This document shows, one piece after another, positions 7,425 through 19,275 of a stretch of DNA of 64,000 nt (position 1 is its first letter; each line of letters starts with the position of its first letter). Source of the DNA: Jeongeupia sp. HS-3 (GTDB taxonomy: Bacteria > Pseudomonadota > Gammaproteobacteria > Burkholderiales > Chitinibacteraceae); contig NZ_AP024094.1 of assembly GCF_015140455.1 (NCBI RefSeq), positions 2,418,001-2,482,000 on the forward strand, written 5' to 3'. A model generated the notes under the pieces. That model was not told where the DNA came from. It was given only the letters and a program-made list of their open reading frames with translations, and made no database searches. Made by a program: the position numbers and the translations under genes.

Positions 7425-8935
7425 TCCGCCAGCTCCTCGAGCATCTTCATGATGCTGGCCGAGACGGTCTTCAGCTCTTCGTCGATGGCGTGCAGGCTGC
7501 GCGGCGGCTCGAACACGTAGAACTGGCGGCTAAACGGAATCTCGTAGCCAACCTTGCTTTTCTCCTCGTCTATCCAGGCATCGGGCGCGTGCGGCAGCAC
7601 TTCGCGCTCGAAGTAGGCCTGGATGTCATCACTCAGCGGCACGTTCTCGGTGTCGCGCAGCGCGCTGTCGGGCTGCGGCTTGCCTTTCTGCTTGCCCTTT
7701 TGGCCGAGCACAATCTGACCGTTTTCATCACGCGCCGGGCGCTCGACGGTGACGGTGGTGTAGCCGAACTCTTCATTCTTGAAGATGCGCGAGATGGGCA
7801 CGCGCTTCGTCTTGCCGCCTTCGGGCGCCTGCGGCGGCGTGTCGGTATTGGTGACGAGCTGTGGCTCGCCCTGTTGTGCGCCAGCAGCATCGCACACGCT
7901 GACGCACTCGGCCTCGGTGAAGTCGCCGAATAGCCGGGTGACAGTGGCGATGTGGTCGTCTGACATTTCCTTGCGCTTGGAGCCGAGGCTTTTGCGTATC
8001 TTCTGCCAGAAACTGCTGGCGTCGATGAGCTGCACGTAGCCTTTGCGGTCGTCGGTCTTCTTGTTCGACAGAACCCAAACGTAGGTGGCGATGCCAGTGT
8101 TGTAGAACATGTCGGTGGGCAGGCCGACAATGGCTTCGACCAGGTCGTTTTCCAGCACGTAGCGGCGGATTTCGGATTCACCGCTGCCAGCTCCGCCGGT
8201 GAACAGTGGCGAACCGTTGAGGACAATGCCGAAGCGGCTGCCGCCATCCTGCGCCGGGCGCATCTTCGAGAGCAGGTGCATCAGGAACAGCATGGAGCCA
8301 TCGGACACGCGCGGCAGGCCCGGGCCGAAGCGGCCGTCGAAACCCTTGCTCTGGTGTTCGTCGCGCACGGCTTTTTCGACCTTCTTCCACTCGACGCCGA
8401 AGGGCGGGTTGGAGAGCATATAGTCGAACTTGCGCCCGCCGTGGCCATCGTCGGACAGCGTGTTGCCGGCGATGATGTTCTCAACCGGCTGGCCCTTGAT
8501 GAGCATGTCGGCCTTGCAGATGGCGTAGGACTCGTCGTTGAGTTCCTGGCCGTACATGGTCAGGCGTGCCTGCGGGTTGTGCTCGAGCAGGTATTCGCCG
8601 GCAATCGACAGCATGCCGCCGGTGCCGGCCGTGGGGTCGTAAATGGTCCGCACCACGGCGTTGCCGGGGCTGAGCACGTCGTCGTCTTCGATGAACAGCA
8701 GATTCACCATCAGCCGGATAACTTCGCGCGGGGTGAAGTGCTCCCCGGCGGTCTCGTTGGAGATTTCGGCGAACTTGCGGATGAGTTCCTCAAACACCAG
8801 TCCCATGCTGGCGTTGTCGACCACCTCCGGGTGCAGGTCGATATTGGCGAATTTCTCGGTGACGAGATACAGCAGGTTGGCCTTCGCCACCCAAATGGTC
8901 GGGGCGCTGGCACGCGTTGAGGCCAAGTCCGGCAT
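7421..8935 (-). pseudogene. hsdM: Type I DNA methyltransferase HsdM, N-terminally truncated
   Basis: N6-adenine methyltransferase subunit. From [16 protein letters not shown] onward it matches Hsd[11 protein letters not shown], motif [10 protein letters not shown] (about 100-107 counted from ATG 8935) and motif IV NPPFG (about 176-180). The ~150-170-residue N-terminal domain that normally precedes LLYLVTEKF, needed for DNA and HsdS contact, is missing. About 20 unrelated residues replace it. The ATG at 8935 has a good GGGGGAG ribosome site, so a 504-aa truncated protein may still be made. The open frame extends to 9025 without family similarity. Loss of activity is likely but not certain. Confidence 0.78.
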
Positions 8936-9197
8936 TCTACTCCCCCGCCTGTCGGGCCCGTTTCGGTGATTTTTTGCACGACATGGGCGATAGGGCCTTT
9001 GCATGGCCACGTTGCTCATCGCCATGAATTGGCGATGGCGGCAGACCTCGATTGCTTGGCAGCGCAGGTGGCCAAGTGCCTCATCTCGTCCATCAATAAC
9101 CAGCGTAATATTGCCTGTTGTATCGAATACTTCACATAAGCGGCATTATTCTGCCTGCAATTACAGAGACACCGCGCGTATGCCGAGGAGATTCACC

Positions 9198-9527
9198 ATG
9201 CCGCACCTGAATCCTGAACCACGCCACGGCACACCAGCCGAACTGGAAACGGCGCTTGGCGAAAATCTGAAATCACTCCGGGTGAATCGCAACCTTGACC
9301 AGGTCACGCTGGCAGAACGGGCCGGCATCGGCTTGCGCACCTTGCGTAACCTTGAAAGCGGCAATGGCTCGTCGTTGAGAACGCTTATACTGGTGTTACG
9401 TGTCCTCGGCCGCGAGGGCTGGCTGGACACCATTGCACCGGTAGCGACGATTAACCCGTTAATGCTGACCCGAGAGGCCAGGCCGCGCCAGCGGGCAAGC
9501 AAGCCAAGGCGAAAGGCGGGCGAATAA
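9198..9527 (+). CDS. HipB/XRE-type helix-turn-helix regulator without partner toxin
   Basis: A 109-aa protein from ATG 9198, set by GAGGAG seven bases upstream. LETALGENLKSLRVNRNL-DQVTLAERAGIG and LRTLRNLESGNG form a classic Cro/CI-type HTH (about residues 15-70). The rest is basic (REARPRQRASKPRRKAGE). HipB-type regulators normally precede hipA; here only about 350 bp of remnant DNA follows before attR, so it is an orphan. It is divergent from the truncated hsdM. Confidence 0.75.
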   Translation: MPHLNPEPRHGTPAELETALGENLKSLRVNRNLDQVTLAERAGIGLRTLRNLESGNGSSLRTLILVLRVLGREGWLDTIAPVATINPLMLTREARPRQRASKPRRKAGE

Positions 9528-9879
9528 GCCGGGCACCAGCGTCATTGGCCGGCCACCTTGGCGCATATGCATTTGCGTGAAGTGTAGAAAACGAAAGCTT
9601 TCCGGATACAGACGCTTTTAATACCCCTTCTGGAGACAGATACCGCTTCTCGGCGTTCGTCAGCAACGGACCTCACGAGATGCCCCTCCCGGGAAGCTGA
9701 GCGGCTTGAGTGGGAATTCAGTGGCAAATTCAAGGCTACAAAATCAGTGGTAAATCAGTGGCAATTTTCGAGAATTGCCACTGAATCTCGAAGGGAACCA
9801 CAAGAAGTTGTTATTCGTAACGCACTGTTTTACAATGATTTTTCCCGCAACCCGGGGCACGGATTTTGAAGGGAAAGCG
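9528..9879. other. Non-coding island remnant up to attR
   Basis: No credible gene is visible in about 350 bp between the XRE gene and attR. The stretch contains the right-end AGTGGCAA repeats (described separately) and otherwise short interrupted frames. It probably marks where the hipA-like partner and other island genes were deleted. Confidence 0.6.
9720..9782. repeat. Island right-end arm-type repeats (AGTGGCAA)
   Basis: AGTGGCAA occurs at 9720-9727 and 9757-9764, a one-mismatch copy AGTGGTAA at 9746-9753, and an inverted copy TTGCCACT at 9775-9782. They sit about 100-160 bp inside attR, mirroring the left-end cluster. They are candidate integrase arm sites. Confidence 0.6.
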
Positions 9880-9927
9880 CGTTCGGGACGTAGAGGCCGG
9901 AGGTTCGAATCCTCTCACCCCGACCAG
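9880..9927 (+). repeat. attR: second copy of the 48-bp tRNA-Pro repeat
   Basis: Identical to 2853-2900. The upstream tRNA half is absent, so this is the displaced original 3' end of tRNA-Pro and the distal junction of the ~7-kb island. Confidence 0.93.
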
Positions 9928-9932
9928 ATTTC

Positions 9933-9970
9933 AAAAAAACCGCACAGTTCGCTGTGCGGTTTTTTGTTTT
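9933..9970 (+). terminator. Rho-independent terminator downstream of attR
   Basis: AAAAAACCGCACAG / CTGTGCGGTTTTTT closes a short TTCG loop and is followed by a T-run. It is probably the original tRNA-Pro terminator, separated from its gene by the island. Confidence 0.85.
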
Positions 9971-10188
9971 TCCGGCACCCCGTCATGGGCAAATCCAAAC
10001 AAAAGTCGGTCTCAACACCCGACCCCGCCGTACGGAGGCCAGCCCCTCCCTCTTCGAGCCGACACACGGCTTGAGTTTGCTGCTTACACTGAAATCGATA
10101 CGTGGCAGCGAATAAAACCGGACCCTCGAGCCGACCACCTAGAGACGCCTCGCACCACCCTACCCAGCCCATGGCCCGGAGGTGCATC

Positions 10189-10515
10189 ATGTCTCACGTC
10201 GATTTACCCGATTTCGATACCCTGGCAACGCTGTATCGCCAGGATCCTGGTGCCTTCGAGGCGCTGCGTACTTCGCTGCTGCAACAAGCGCTGGAGCAGG
10301 TCGAAGCACCACGCCGGAGCCGGATCGAAGCGCTGCTCAACCGCATCGAAATGCAGCGTCGCCGCGCCAAAAATCCCTTGCACGCCACCGTGATTGCTCA
10401 TGAAATGATGTGGACCTCGTTTCTGACCATGCGCTACGTGCTCGCCCACGGCGAACGGCCGCAGCACCCGGGCGCCATGGTGCTGCAGTTTCCAACCCGT
10501 CAGCAGTTGCATTAG
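10189..10515 (+). CDS. DUF3135 family protein
   Basis: A 108-aa soluble protein starting at ATG 10189 with GGAGG six bases upstream. LPDFDTLATLYRQDPGAFEALR and RIEMQRRRAKNPLHA fit the DUF3135 family, which has no established function. It is mostly helical with no membrane segment. It is convergent with dinB, with 9 bp between stops. A longer upstream start exists but lacks an RBS and family similarity. Confidence 0.75.
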   Translation: MSHVDLPDFDTLATLYRQDPGAFEALRTSLLQQALEQVEAPRRSRIEALLNRIEMQRRRAKNPLHATVIAHEMMWTSFLTMRYVLAHGERPQHPGAMVLQFPTRQQLH

Positions 10516-10524
10516 CCGGCCGCT

Positions 10525-11586
10525 TCAACCCCACAAGCCGGGCAACTCGAGCCGCGGCGTGGCGTCGCCAAGGCGCACGCCTACGCCCAGCAAGCGAACC
10601 GGCTTGGCGCCGCGCGCCCATGCCTGCCGCAGCAACAACTCGAACATCGTGAGTGATGGTGTTTCGCAGCCACATTCGATCGTGGTCTGGCTGAAATCGT
10701 GAAACTTGATTTTCACCACCGCCTTGACCGCAGGGCGGCTTGAATCACTCGCGGCGAAACGGGACGAGAAATCATCGACCAGTGCCGGCAAAGCGGTCAG
10801 GCAGGCAGCCAGATCGGCCAGATCGTGCGTATAGGTCTGCTCAACCGACAGCGACTTGCGCGCCCGCTCGCGCTCTACCGACCTGGTATCCACCCCCCGG
10901 CACTGCTGATAGAGCGATGCGCCCATTTTACCAAAGCGGGCCACCAACGCCGTAACCGACCACGCCTGCAAATCGGCACAGTTTTGTACATCCAGCCCGG
11001 CCAGCTTGGCGGCGGTCGCCCTACCCACCCCCCAGAGCTTGGCCACCGGCAGCGCACGAATGAAGGCATCCACCTCATCCGGGGTGATCACGAACTGGCC
11101 ATCGGGCTTGTTCCAGTCGCTGGCGATCTTGGCCAGCAGCTTGTTGGGGGCAATCCCGGCACTGGCGGTAATCCCTACTTCGGCCGCGATCCGCGCGCGG
11201 ATTTCCTGCGCCATCAGCGTGGCGCTGCCGTGGCAATGCGGCAGACCGGTCACGTCCAGATAGGCTTCATCCAGCGACAAGGGCTCGAAGCACTCGGTGT
11301 AGTCGCGAAAAATTTGCTGAACCGCCCTGGAGGCGGCGCGGTAGCGGGCGAAGTCCGGTGGCAGCAACACCAGCTTCGGGCAACGCTGCAGCGCGGCGCG
11401 CGTCGACATGGCCGAATGAATACCGTAGCGACGCGCGGGATAATTGCATGTGGCAATCACCCCGCGCCGCTCGGCCGCACCGCCGACGGCCAGGGGCACA
11501 TCGCGTAGATCCGGCCGGTCGCGCATCTCAACGGCGGCGTAAAAGCAGTCGCAATCGATGTGAATGATCTTGCGTCCAGCCGACAC
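10525..11586 (-). CDS. dinB: DNA polymerase IV (Y-family translesion polymerase)
   Basis: Error-prone Y-family polymerase that bypasses lesions. RKIIHIDCDCFYAAVEMR holds the metal-binding Asp and the Y-family steric-gate region. SLDEAYLDVTG supplies the second acidic pair. ASAGIAPNKLLAKIASDWNKPDGQ and the LWGVGRATAAKL helix-hairpin-helix follow, then the little-finger domain. I chose GTG 11586 because it gives 353 aa, the usual length. The frame stays open to an ATG at 11658. No convincing LexA box is visible upstream. Confidence 0.93.
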   Translation of the reverse strand: MSAGRKIIHIDCDCFYAAVEMRDRPDLRDVPLAVGGAAERRGVIATCNYPARRYGIHSAMSTRAALQRCPKLVLLPPDFARYRAASRAVQQIFRDYTECFEPLSLDEAYLDVTGLPHCHGSATLMAQEIRARIAAEVGITASAGIAPNKLLAKIASDWNKPDGQFVITPDEVDAFIRALPVAKLWGVGRATAAKLAGLDVQNCADLQAWSVTALVARFGKMGASLYQQCRGVDTRSVERERARKSLSVEQTYTHDLADLAACLTALPALVDDFSSRFAASDSSRPAVKAVVKIKFHDFSQTTIECGCETPSLTMFELLLRQAWARGAKPVRLLGVGVRLGDATPRLELPGLWG

Positions 11587-11672
11587 GTCCACGACCCCGG
11601 GAAAGATGAAACGATAGTGTACGTTCGTTCTATCAATATCCCCAAGCATGCAGCCCATCGATCTCGTGGATC

Positions 11673-12077
11673 TCAGAAGCGCCCCCCATATCGCAAACCA
11701 ACGACCGGCTCGCCATCCCGTGAGGACATCAACAACACGGTGTCGCCGAGATAGGCGCCGGAGATCGCGCCGGCCAGATCGAAAAGCAGATCTTTATAAG
11801 AAAAATCGTTATCCCGCTGGATGCCATCAAGCACTTCCTTGGCGACCCCGGGCACCGTAGCCAGCAAGACGCCATAAAACCGGGGATAGCCGGACTCGCT
11901 GGCGACTTCCGCGCCGCCCGCCCCCAAGGCCGAGGACACCGAAAAATGCGCCACCTTGTCCGAGCCACGCCACGGATCGGGGTCGGCAAATTCAAAAGCA
12001 CAGACCTGTTTGGCTTGCAGGGTCAGCAAGACCAGCAGCAATGGCAAACACCGATCCACGAAGCTGCGCGAACTCAT
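11673..12077 (-). CDS. YfiM-like (DUF2279) exported protein
   Basis: A 134-aa protein with a signal peptide (MSSRSFVDRC then LPLLLVLLTLQA, likely cleaved before FEFADPDPW). The body has DKVAHFSVSSALG, VPGVAKEVLDG and DNDFSYKDLLFDLAGAISGAYLGD, typical of the DUF2279/YfiM family. Its function is unknown, presumably in the envelope. There is no lipobox cysteine in the expected place. ATG 12077 was preferred over 12110 because the signal peptide then begins normally. Confidence 0.7.
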   Translation of the reverse strand: MSSRSFVDRCLPLLLVLLTLQAKQVCAFEFADPDPWRGSDKVAHFSVSSALGAGGAEVASESGYPRFYGVLLATVPGVAKEVLDGIQRDNDFSYKDLLFDLAGAISGAYLGDTVLLMSSRDGEPVVGLRYGGRF

Positions 12078-12271
12078 CGACGCACCCACCCGGAACCGCG
12101 GCCTGCACATTGTGGAATACTCGCCGCGATCATGGATTGCAGCGGTGTGATGGGTCGCTTCTTGACTCCCTCTATCGGCAACTTAGACGGCCCGTGCCCG
12201 TCTGTGCCAACCCGGGCTGCCGGGCGGTGGCGCTATCCGGGCTTGATCCGCCCGATGGCGAGCAGCATTGA

Positions 12272-14953
<2,682 letters not shown>

Positions 14954-14996
14954 CCGGAGGCCGGGCGAAAGTCCGGCCTGTCCACTGGAGTATGCA

Positions 14997-15548
14997 ATGC
15001 GTTATCTGCTGATCGTCGCCACCCTGTTGCTCACCGCCTGCGGCTTTCATCTGCGCGGCCAAGGCGCCGGCGGGGCCTTTCCGTACACCTCGGTGACCAT
15101 CACCGGCGGCGGCGGTACGGCCAATGCATTGCGCGACTACCTGTCGGTCTTGCCGCAAGTGACCATGCTCGACAAGCCGGGCAAGGACACCCCGCAGATC
15201 GACGTGCTCAGCGAAGGGGACAACCAGAAGGTGCTGACCGTGAACAGCTCGGGCCGGGTCAGCGAATACCGGGTTTACTACACCGTGACCTATCGCGTCC
15301 GTCTTGGTGATCATTACCTGATCGACGACGGCAAAGCCCAACTGTTCCGCGATTACACCTACGACGAGAACAATCCGCTCGGTGAGGATGCAGAGAAAGC
15401 ACAATTGATCCAGGGTATGCAGCGCGATGCCAGCCAGAACATTCTGCGCCGGATCACCGCGGCGGCGCGCAACGCCGACAAGGTCAAGGCCAACCCGCCG
15501 CCGCCGAAACTCTCGCCGACCGAGCAGATGCTCAAGTCGCTGCAGTAA
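14997..15548 (+). CDS. lptE: LPS-assembly lipoprotein LptE
   Basis: Outer-membrane lipoprotein that plugs LptD during LPS insertion. The 183-aa product has a lipoprotein signal MRYLLIVATLLLTAC with acylated Cys 15, followed by GFHLRG, the classic LptE opening. YTVTYRVRLGD and LFRDYTYDENN match the family core. Its stop overlaps the holA start by one base (TAATG), so the two are coupled. Confidence 0.93.
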   Translation: MRYLLIVATLLLTACGFHLRGQGAGGAFPYTSVTITGGGGTANALRDYLSVLPQVTMLDKPGKDTPQIDVLSEGDNQKVLTVNSSGRVSEYRVYYTVTYRVRLGDHYLIDDGKAQLFRDYTYDENNPLGEDAEKAQLIQGMQRDASQNILRRITAAARNADKVKANPPPPKLSPTEQMLKSLQ

Positions 15549-16552
15549 TGCGCAGCGAGCAGCTCGCGCGCCAGCTTGCCACCAAGCTGGCGCCGCTTTA
15601 CACCATTCATGGCGACGAGGCCTTTCTCGCCCAAGAAGCCGCGCAGACCATCCGCGATGCCGCCCGTAACGCCGGTTACGCCGAACGCGAAGTACTCACG
15701 GTCGAGGCCGGTTTTGCCTGGAGCCGGCTGGCGCTGATCGGCAACTCGTTTTCTCTGTTTGGCGATCAGAAACTGGTCGAGCTGCGCATTCCGACCGGCA
15801 AGCCCGGCGTCGAAGGCGGCAAGGCGATCGAAGCCTATTGCGCCAATCTGCCGCCCGATACCGTCACCCTGGTGCAATGCCCCAAGCTTGATCGCGCCGC
15901 ACAAAACGCCAAATGGTTTCAGGCACTGGCAACGCATGGCGAAATCGTCGAAGCGCGCGGCATTGATCGTACCGCCCTGCCCGGCTGGATACGCGAACGC
16001 TTTATCGCCCAAGGCCAGCAGCCGGCTAGCGATGCGCTTGAATTCCTGGCTGACCGGGTCGAAGGCAATCTGTTCGCCGCGCATCAGGAAATCCTCAAGC
16101 TCAGTCTGCTCTACCCCAAGGGAGAAATCTCGCTGGCGATGCTGACGCAAACGATCGCCGATGTCGCCCGCTACGATGTGTTCCAGCTCGGTGAAGCGCT
16201 GCTGGCCGGCGATGCGACCCGCCTGTGCCGCATGCTTGACGGCCTCAAGGCCGAAGGCGAAGCACCGCATCTGGTGTTGTGGGCGCTAAGCGAAGAAATC
16301 CGCGCGCTCTACAAGATCGGCCAGGGCCGCGCCCGTGGCATGCCGATGCCGCAGCTGATGAAGGAAAACCGCATCTGGGGCAACAAGCAACGCCTGATCG
16401 ACGGCGCCTTATCGCGAGTCAACGGCAGCACCCTGCGCGACGGCCTGGCGCACGCCGCGCGCATCGACCGCCTGATCAAAGGCATCGGCTCTGGCGATGC
16501 GTGGGACGAACTGCAACGGCTCTGCCTCAGCATTATCGGCACGCGGCGCTAA
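15548..16552 (+). CDS. holA: DNA polymerase III subunit delta
   Basis: Clamp-loader wrench subunit that opens the beta clamp. The 334-aa product has YTIHGDEAFLAQEAA near the N terminus, ADRVEGNLFAAHQEILKLSLL in the middle and HLVLWALSEEIRALYKIG toward the C terminus, in family order and length. It begins at the last base of the lptE stop. Confidence 0.95.
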   Translation: MRSEQLARQLATKLAPLYTIHGDEAFLAQEAAQTIRDAARNAGYAEREVLTVEAGFAWSRLALIGNSFSLFGDQKLVELRIPTGKPGVEGGKAIEAYCANLPPDTVTLVQCPKLDRAAQNAKWFQALATHGEIVEARGIDRTALPGWIRERFIAQGQQPASDALEFLADRVEGNLFAAHQEILKLSLLYPKGEISLAMLTQTIADVARYDVFQLGEALLAGDATRLCRMLDGLKAEGEAPHLVLWALSEEIRALYKIGQGRARGMPMPQLMKENRIWGNKQRLIDGALSRVNGSTLRDGLAHAARIDRLIKGIGSGDAWDELQRLCLSIIGTRR

Positions 16553-16630
16553 GCCGCGCCTCCGCCTGAGCGCCTCTTGTTTCTGTTAAGCTCGACGCCT
16601 TCCCGTCGTCAGCCACACGGCCCGTCCTCA

Positions 16631-18082
16631 ATGAAAGAAGAAATCCTCGTCAACGTCACTCCGCAGGAAACACGCGTCGCCACGATCGAGGATGGCATCG
16701 TTCAGGACATCCATATCGAGCGCAGCGCGCATCTGGGTCTGGTCGGCAATATCTATCTGGGCGTAGTCAAACGCGTACTGCCGGGAATGCAATCGGCCTT
16801 CATCGAGATCGGCTTCGAGCGCGCCGCCTTCCTGCACATCGCCGACGTGATCGAACAACGGCAAAGCCCGAACGAAGTACTGCGGATCGAAAGGCTGGTG
16901 CACGATGGCCAGCCGATACTGGTGCAGGTGATCAAGGACCCGATCGGCACCAAGGGCGCGCGGCTGTCGACGCAAATCAGCATCGCCGGGCGCTTTCTGG
17001 TGTTCCTGCCGCAGGAGCGCCATATCGGCATCTCCCAACGGATCGAGAACGGCGGCGAACGCGAGCAACTGCGTGAACGGCTCGGCAAGTTGTTGCCGCA
17101 GGATCATCACGGCTACATCATCCGCACCAGCGCCGACCATGCGACCGACGAAGAGCTCAAGGCCGACATCGAATACCTCGACCTGATCTGGGCCGATATC
17201 AAGCAGAAATCGCAGAAACTGCCGGCCAAATCGCTGCTGTTTCAGGACCTGTCGCTGCAGCTGCGCACGCTGCGCGATATGGTCAACGCCAATACCGAAG
17301 CCGTGCTGGTCGACAGCCGGGAAAACTTCGTCAAAATGGCCGAATTCGCCGGCCGCTTCGTCGCCGATGTTGCACCGCGCGTGCAGCATTACACCGGCGA
17401 GCGGCCGCTATTCGAGCTGTACGGTGTCGAGGCAGAAATCGAACGTGCACTCGCCCGCCGGGTGAATCTGAAGTTCGGCGGCTACCTGATCATCGATCAG
17501 ACCGAGGCCATGACGACGGTCGACGTCAACACCGGTGGCTTCGTTGGCACCCGCAACTTCGACGACACCATCTTCAAGACCAACCTCGAATCCACCCACG
17601 TCATCGCCCGCCAGTTGCGGCTGCGCAATCTGGGCGGCATCATCATCGTCGACTTCATCGACATGGACAACGAAGAGCACCAGACCGCGGTGCTGGACGA
17701 GCTGAAGAAAGCCCTAGCCCGCGACCGCACCAAGATCACCGTCTCCAGCTTCACCAGCCTGGGGCTGATCGAGATTACCCGCAAACGCACCCGCGAATCA
17801 CTCGCCCATGTGCTGTGCGAACCCTGCCCGACCTGCCAAGGGCGTGGCGAAATCAAAACCGCCGAATCGGTCTGTTTTGAAATTCTGCGGGAAATCCTGC
17901 GGGAAGAACGCCAATTTTCCGCCCGTGAATACCGCATCCTGGCATCGCAAGGGGTGATTGACCGGTTCCTGGATGAAGAATCGACCAATTTGGCGATGCT
18001 GGCCGATTTCATCAAGAAGCCGATTTATTTGCAGGTGGAGACGGCTTATACGCAGGAGCAATTTGATGTAGTGCTGGTTTGA
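16631..18082 (+). CDS. rng: Ribonuclease G
   Basis: Endoribonuclease that trims the 16S rRNA 5' end and cleaves A/U-rich RNA. The 483-aa product starts MKEEILVNVTPQETRVA. The S1 domain region (HLGLVGNIYLGVVKRVLPGMQSAF) comes first, the DNase I-like catalytic site VDVNTGG and IIIVDFIDM follow, and the zinc-link cysteines are in CEPCPTCQGRGE. It lacks the long RNase E tail. It lies 78 bp after holA and is followed by a strong terminator. Confidence 0.95.
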   Translation: MKEEILVNVTPQETRVATIEDGIVQDIHIERSAHLGLVGNIYLGVVKRVLPGMQSAFIEIGFERAAFLHIADVIEQRQSPNEVLRIERLVHDGQPILVQVIKDPIGTKGARLSTQISIAGRFLVFLPQERHIGISQRIENGGEREQLRERLGKLLPQDHHGYIIRTSADHATDEELKADIEYLDLIWADIKQKSQKLPAKSLLFQDLSLQLRTLRDMVNANTEAVLVDSRENFVKMAEFAGRFVADVAPRVQHYTGERPLFELYGVEAEIERALARRVNLKFGGYLIIDQTEAMTTVDVNTGGFVGTRNFDDTIFKTNLESTHVIARQLRLRNLGGIIIVDFIDMDNEEHQTAVLDELKKALARDRTKITVSSFTSLGLIEITRKRTRESLAHVLCEPCPTCQGRGEIKTAESVCFEILREILREERQFSAREYRILASQGVIDRFLDEESTNLAMLADFIKKPIYLQVETAYTQEQFDVVLV

Positions 18083-18094
18083 TATTTGCAAAAA

Positions 18095-18126
18095 TAAAAA
18101 AGCGGCCATTGGCCGCTTTTTTATTT
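18095..18126. terminator. Bidirectional terminator between rng and the polysaccharide cluster
   Basis: AAAAAAGCGGCCA / TGGCCGCTTTTTT forms a perfect stem with A and T runs on both sides. It serves the convergent rng and glycosyl-phosphate transferase genes and overlaps the latter's stop codon. Confidence 0.9.
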
Positions 18127-19227
18127 TTTGTCTGCCGGTTTGCGTACCAGCAACCAACGAGGCGCATTGAATCTAACCAGACGTCGATAAAGGACAACGT
18201 ACAAGATCACAAAGACCAAGACAAAAATTTGCAACATCAAGCGGTTGTCCCAGAACAGCACCGCCGGCAAGACCGCAAACGAGCACAGTAGCCACAGATA
18301 CGGCGACGTCATGGCATTGCGGGTAGTTTTCTCACCTGCATGTTTGCTCCCCACCGCCCAGCGAACAAGTCGTTTGTAAATAAGCTGATGCATATGTGCA
18401 GCATCAGGCATACCTGCCGATGTCCCGCGCAAAATCGCGCGCCGATAAATCGAGAACAGCGTCTCAAATACCGGATACATCACAACCAGAAGCGGGAACC
18501 ACGGTGAAACCTGCGGATGACGCGCGACAAGCAGTACCGACAGCTCCGCGATCATGAAACCGATCAGATAGGCGCCGCCATCGCCAAGGAAGATCAAGCC
18601 ACGCGGATAGTTCCAGACAAAGAAACCAAGAATCCCGCCCATCATCGCTAGCGCGGACTTCCAGATCAGCGGATCACCCAGCTGGAAGCCGACATAGCCC
18701 AATGCGGCCAGCATCATGATCGACACCATGCTCGCCAAACCATTGTAGCCATCGATGATATTGACAGCATTCACCACGCCACCCACGGCAACCATAGTGA
18801 AAATCAAAGCAATTATCCAGAAACGCATGGCGCTATCCACCAATGGGATATCCAGTCGGTTGATGCCCGCTTTGAGCAACCAGAATCCTAAGGCTGCAGC
18901 CAGCATCGTCAGCCCTAAGCGCGCCAGCACGCCGACCCGCTTGGTACAGTCCTCCACCAGCCCACCAATAAAAGCAGGCGATGCCGCGATCAGAAGCAGG
19001 CCAAACGGTTTGAACTCATTTGGCGCCTTATAGCCAAGCCAGAGCAGACAAGCTAGCATTGCGCAAACAACACCGACGCCGCCGACTCGGGGAACCACGG
19101 TTGAATGAAACTTCTGAACACCATTCAGGTCATGGTCGGCAGTGAAATGGGCATGGAGATGCTGATAGCGAATGATAAGCAACGTAGCAATCAAAGACGC
19201 TAGAAACGCCAAAATAAATATCTGCAT
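18121..19227 (-). CDS. Undecaprenyl-phosphate sugar-1-phosphate transferase (WecA/WbpL type)
   Basis: Polytopic inner-membrane enzyme that starts repeat-unit synthesis by moving a HexNAc-1-phosphate onto undecaprenyl phosphate. The 368-aa product has about ten hydrophobic helices. Family motifs are PRVGGVGV, GLVEDCTKRVG (the acidic motif, with E in place of the first D), NIIDGYNGLA, FLGDGGAYLIGF and the cytoplasmic HMHQLIYKR. It is the last gene of the minus-strand cluster. The donor sugar cannot be read from sequence. Confidence 0.85.
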   Translation of the reverse strand: MQIFILAFLASLIATLLIIRYQHLHAHFTADHDLNGVQKFHSTVVPRVGGVGVVCAMLACLLWLGYKAPNEFKPFGLLLIAASPAFIGGLVEDCTKRVGVLARLGLTMLAAALGFWLLKAGINRLDIPLVDSAMRFWIIALIFTMVAVGGVVNAVNIIDGYNGLASMVSIMMLAALGYVGFQLGDPLIWKSALAMMGGILGFFVWNYPRGLIFLGDGGAYLIGFMIAELSVLLVARHPQVSPWFPLLVVMYPVFETLFSIYRRAILRGTSAGMPDAAHMHQLIYKRLVRWAVGSKHAGEKTTRNAMTSPYLWLLCSFAVLPAVLFWDNRLMLQIFVLVFVILYVVLYRRLVRFNAPRWLLVRKPADKK

Positions 19228-19275
19228 GAAAGAACGGCCACTCTATTTTATCGAAATAATTAAAAGAAACTCACA

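Noticed and set aside
10590-11658. LexA/SOS box upstream of dinB
   Set aside because: No CTGT-N8-ACAG or close variant is present near the start.
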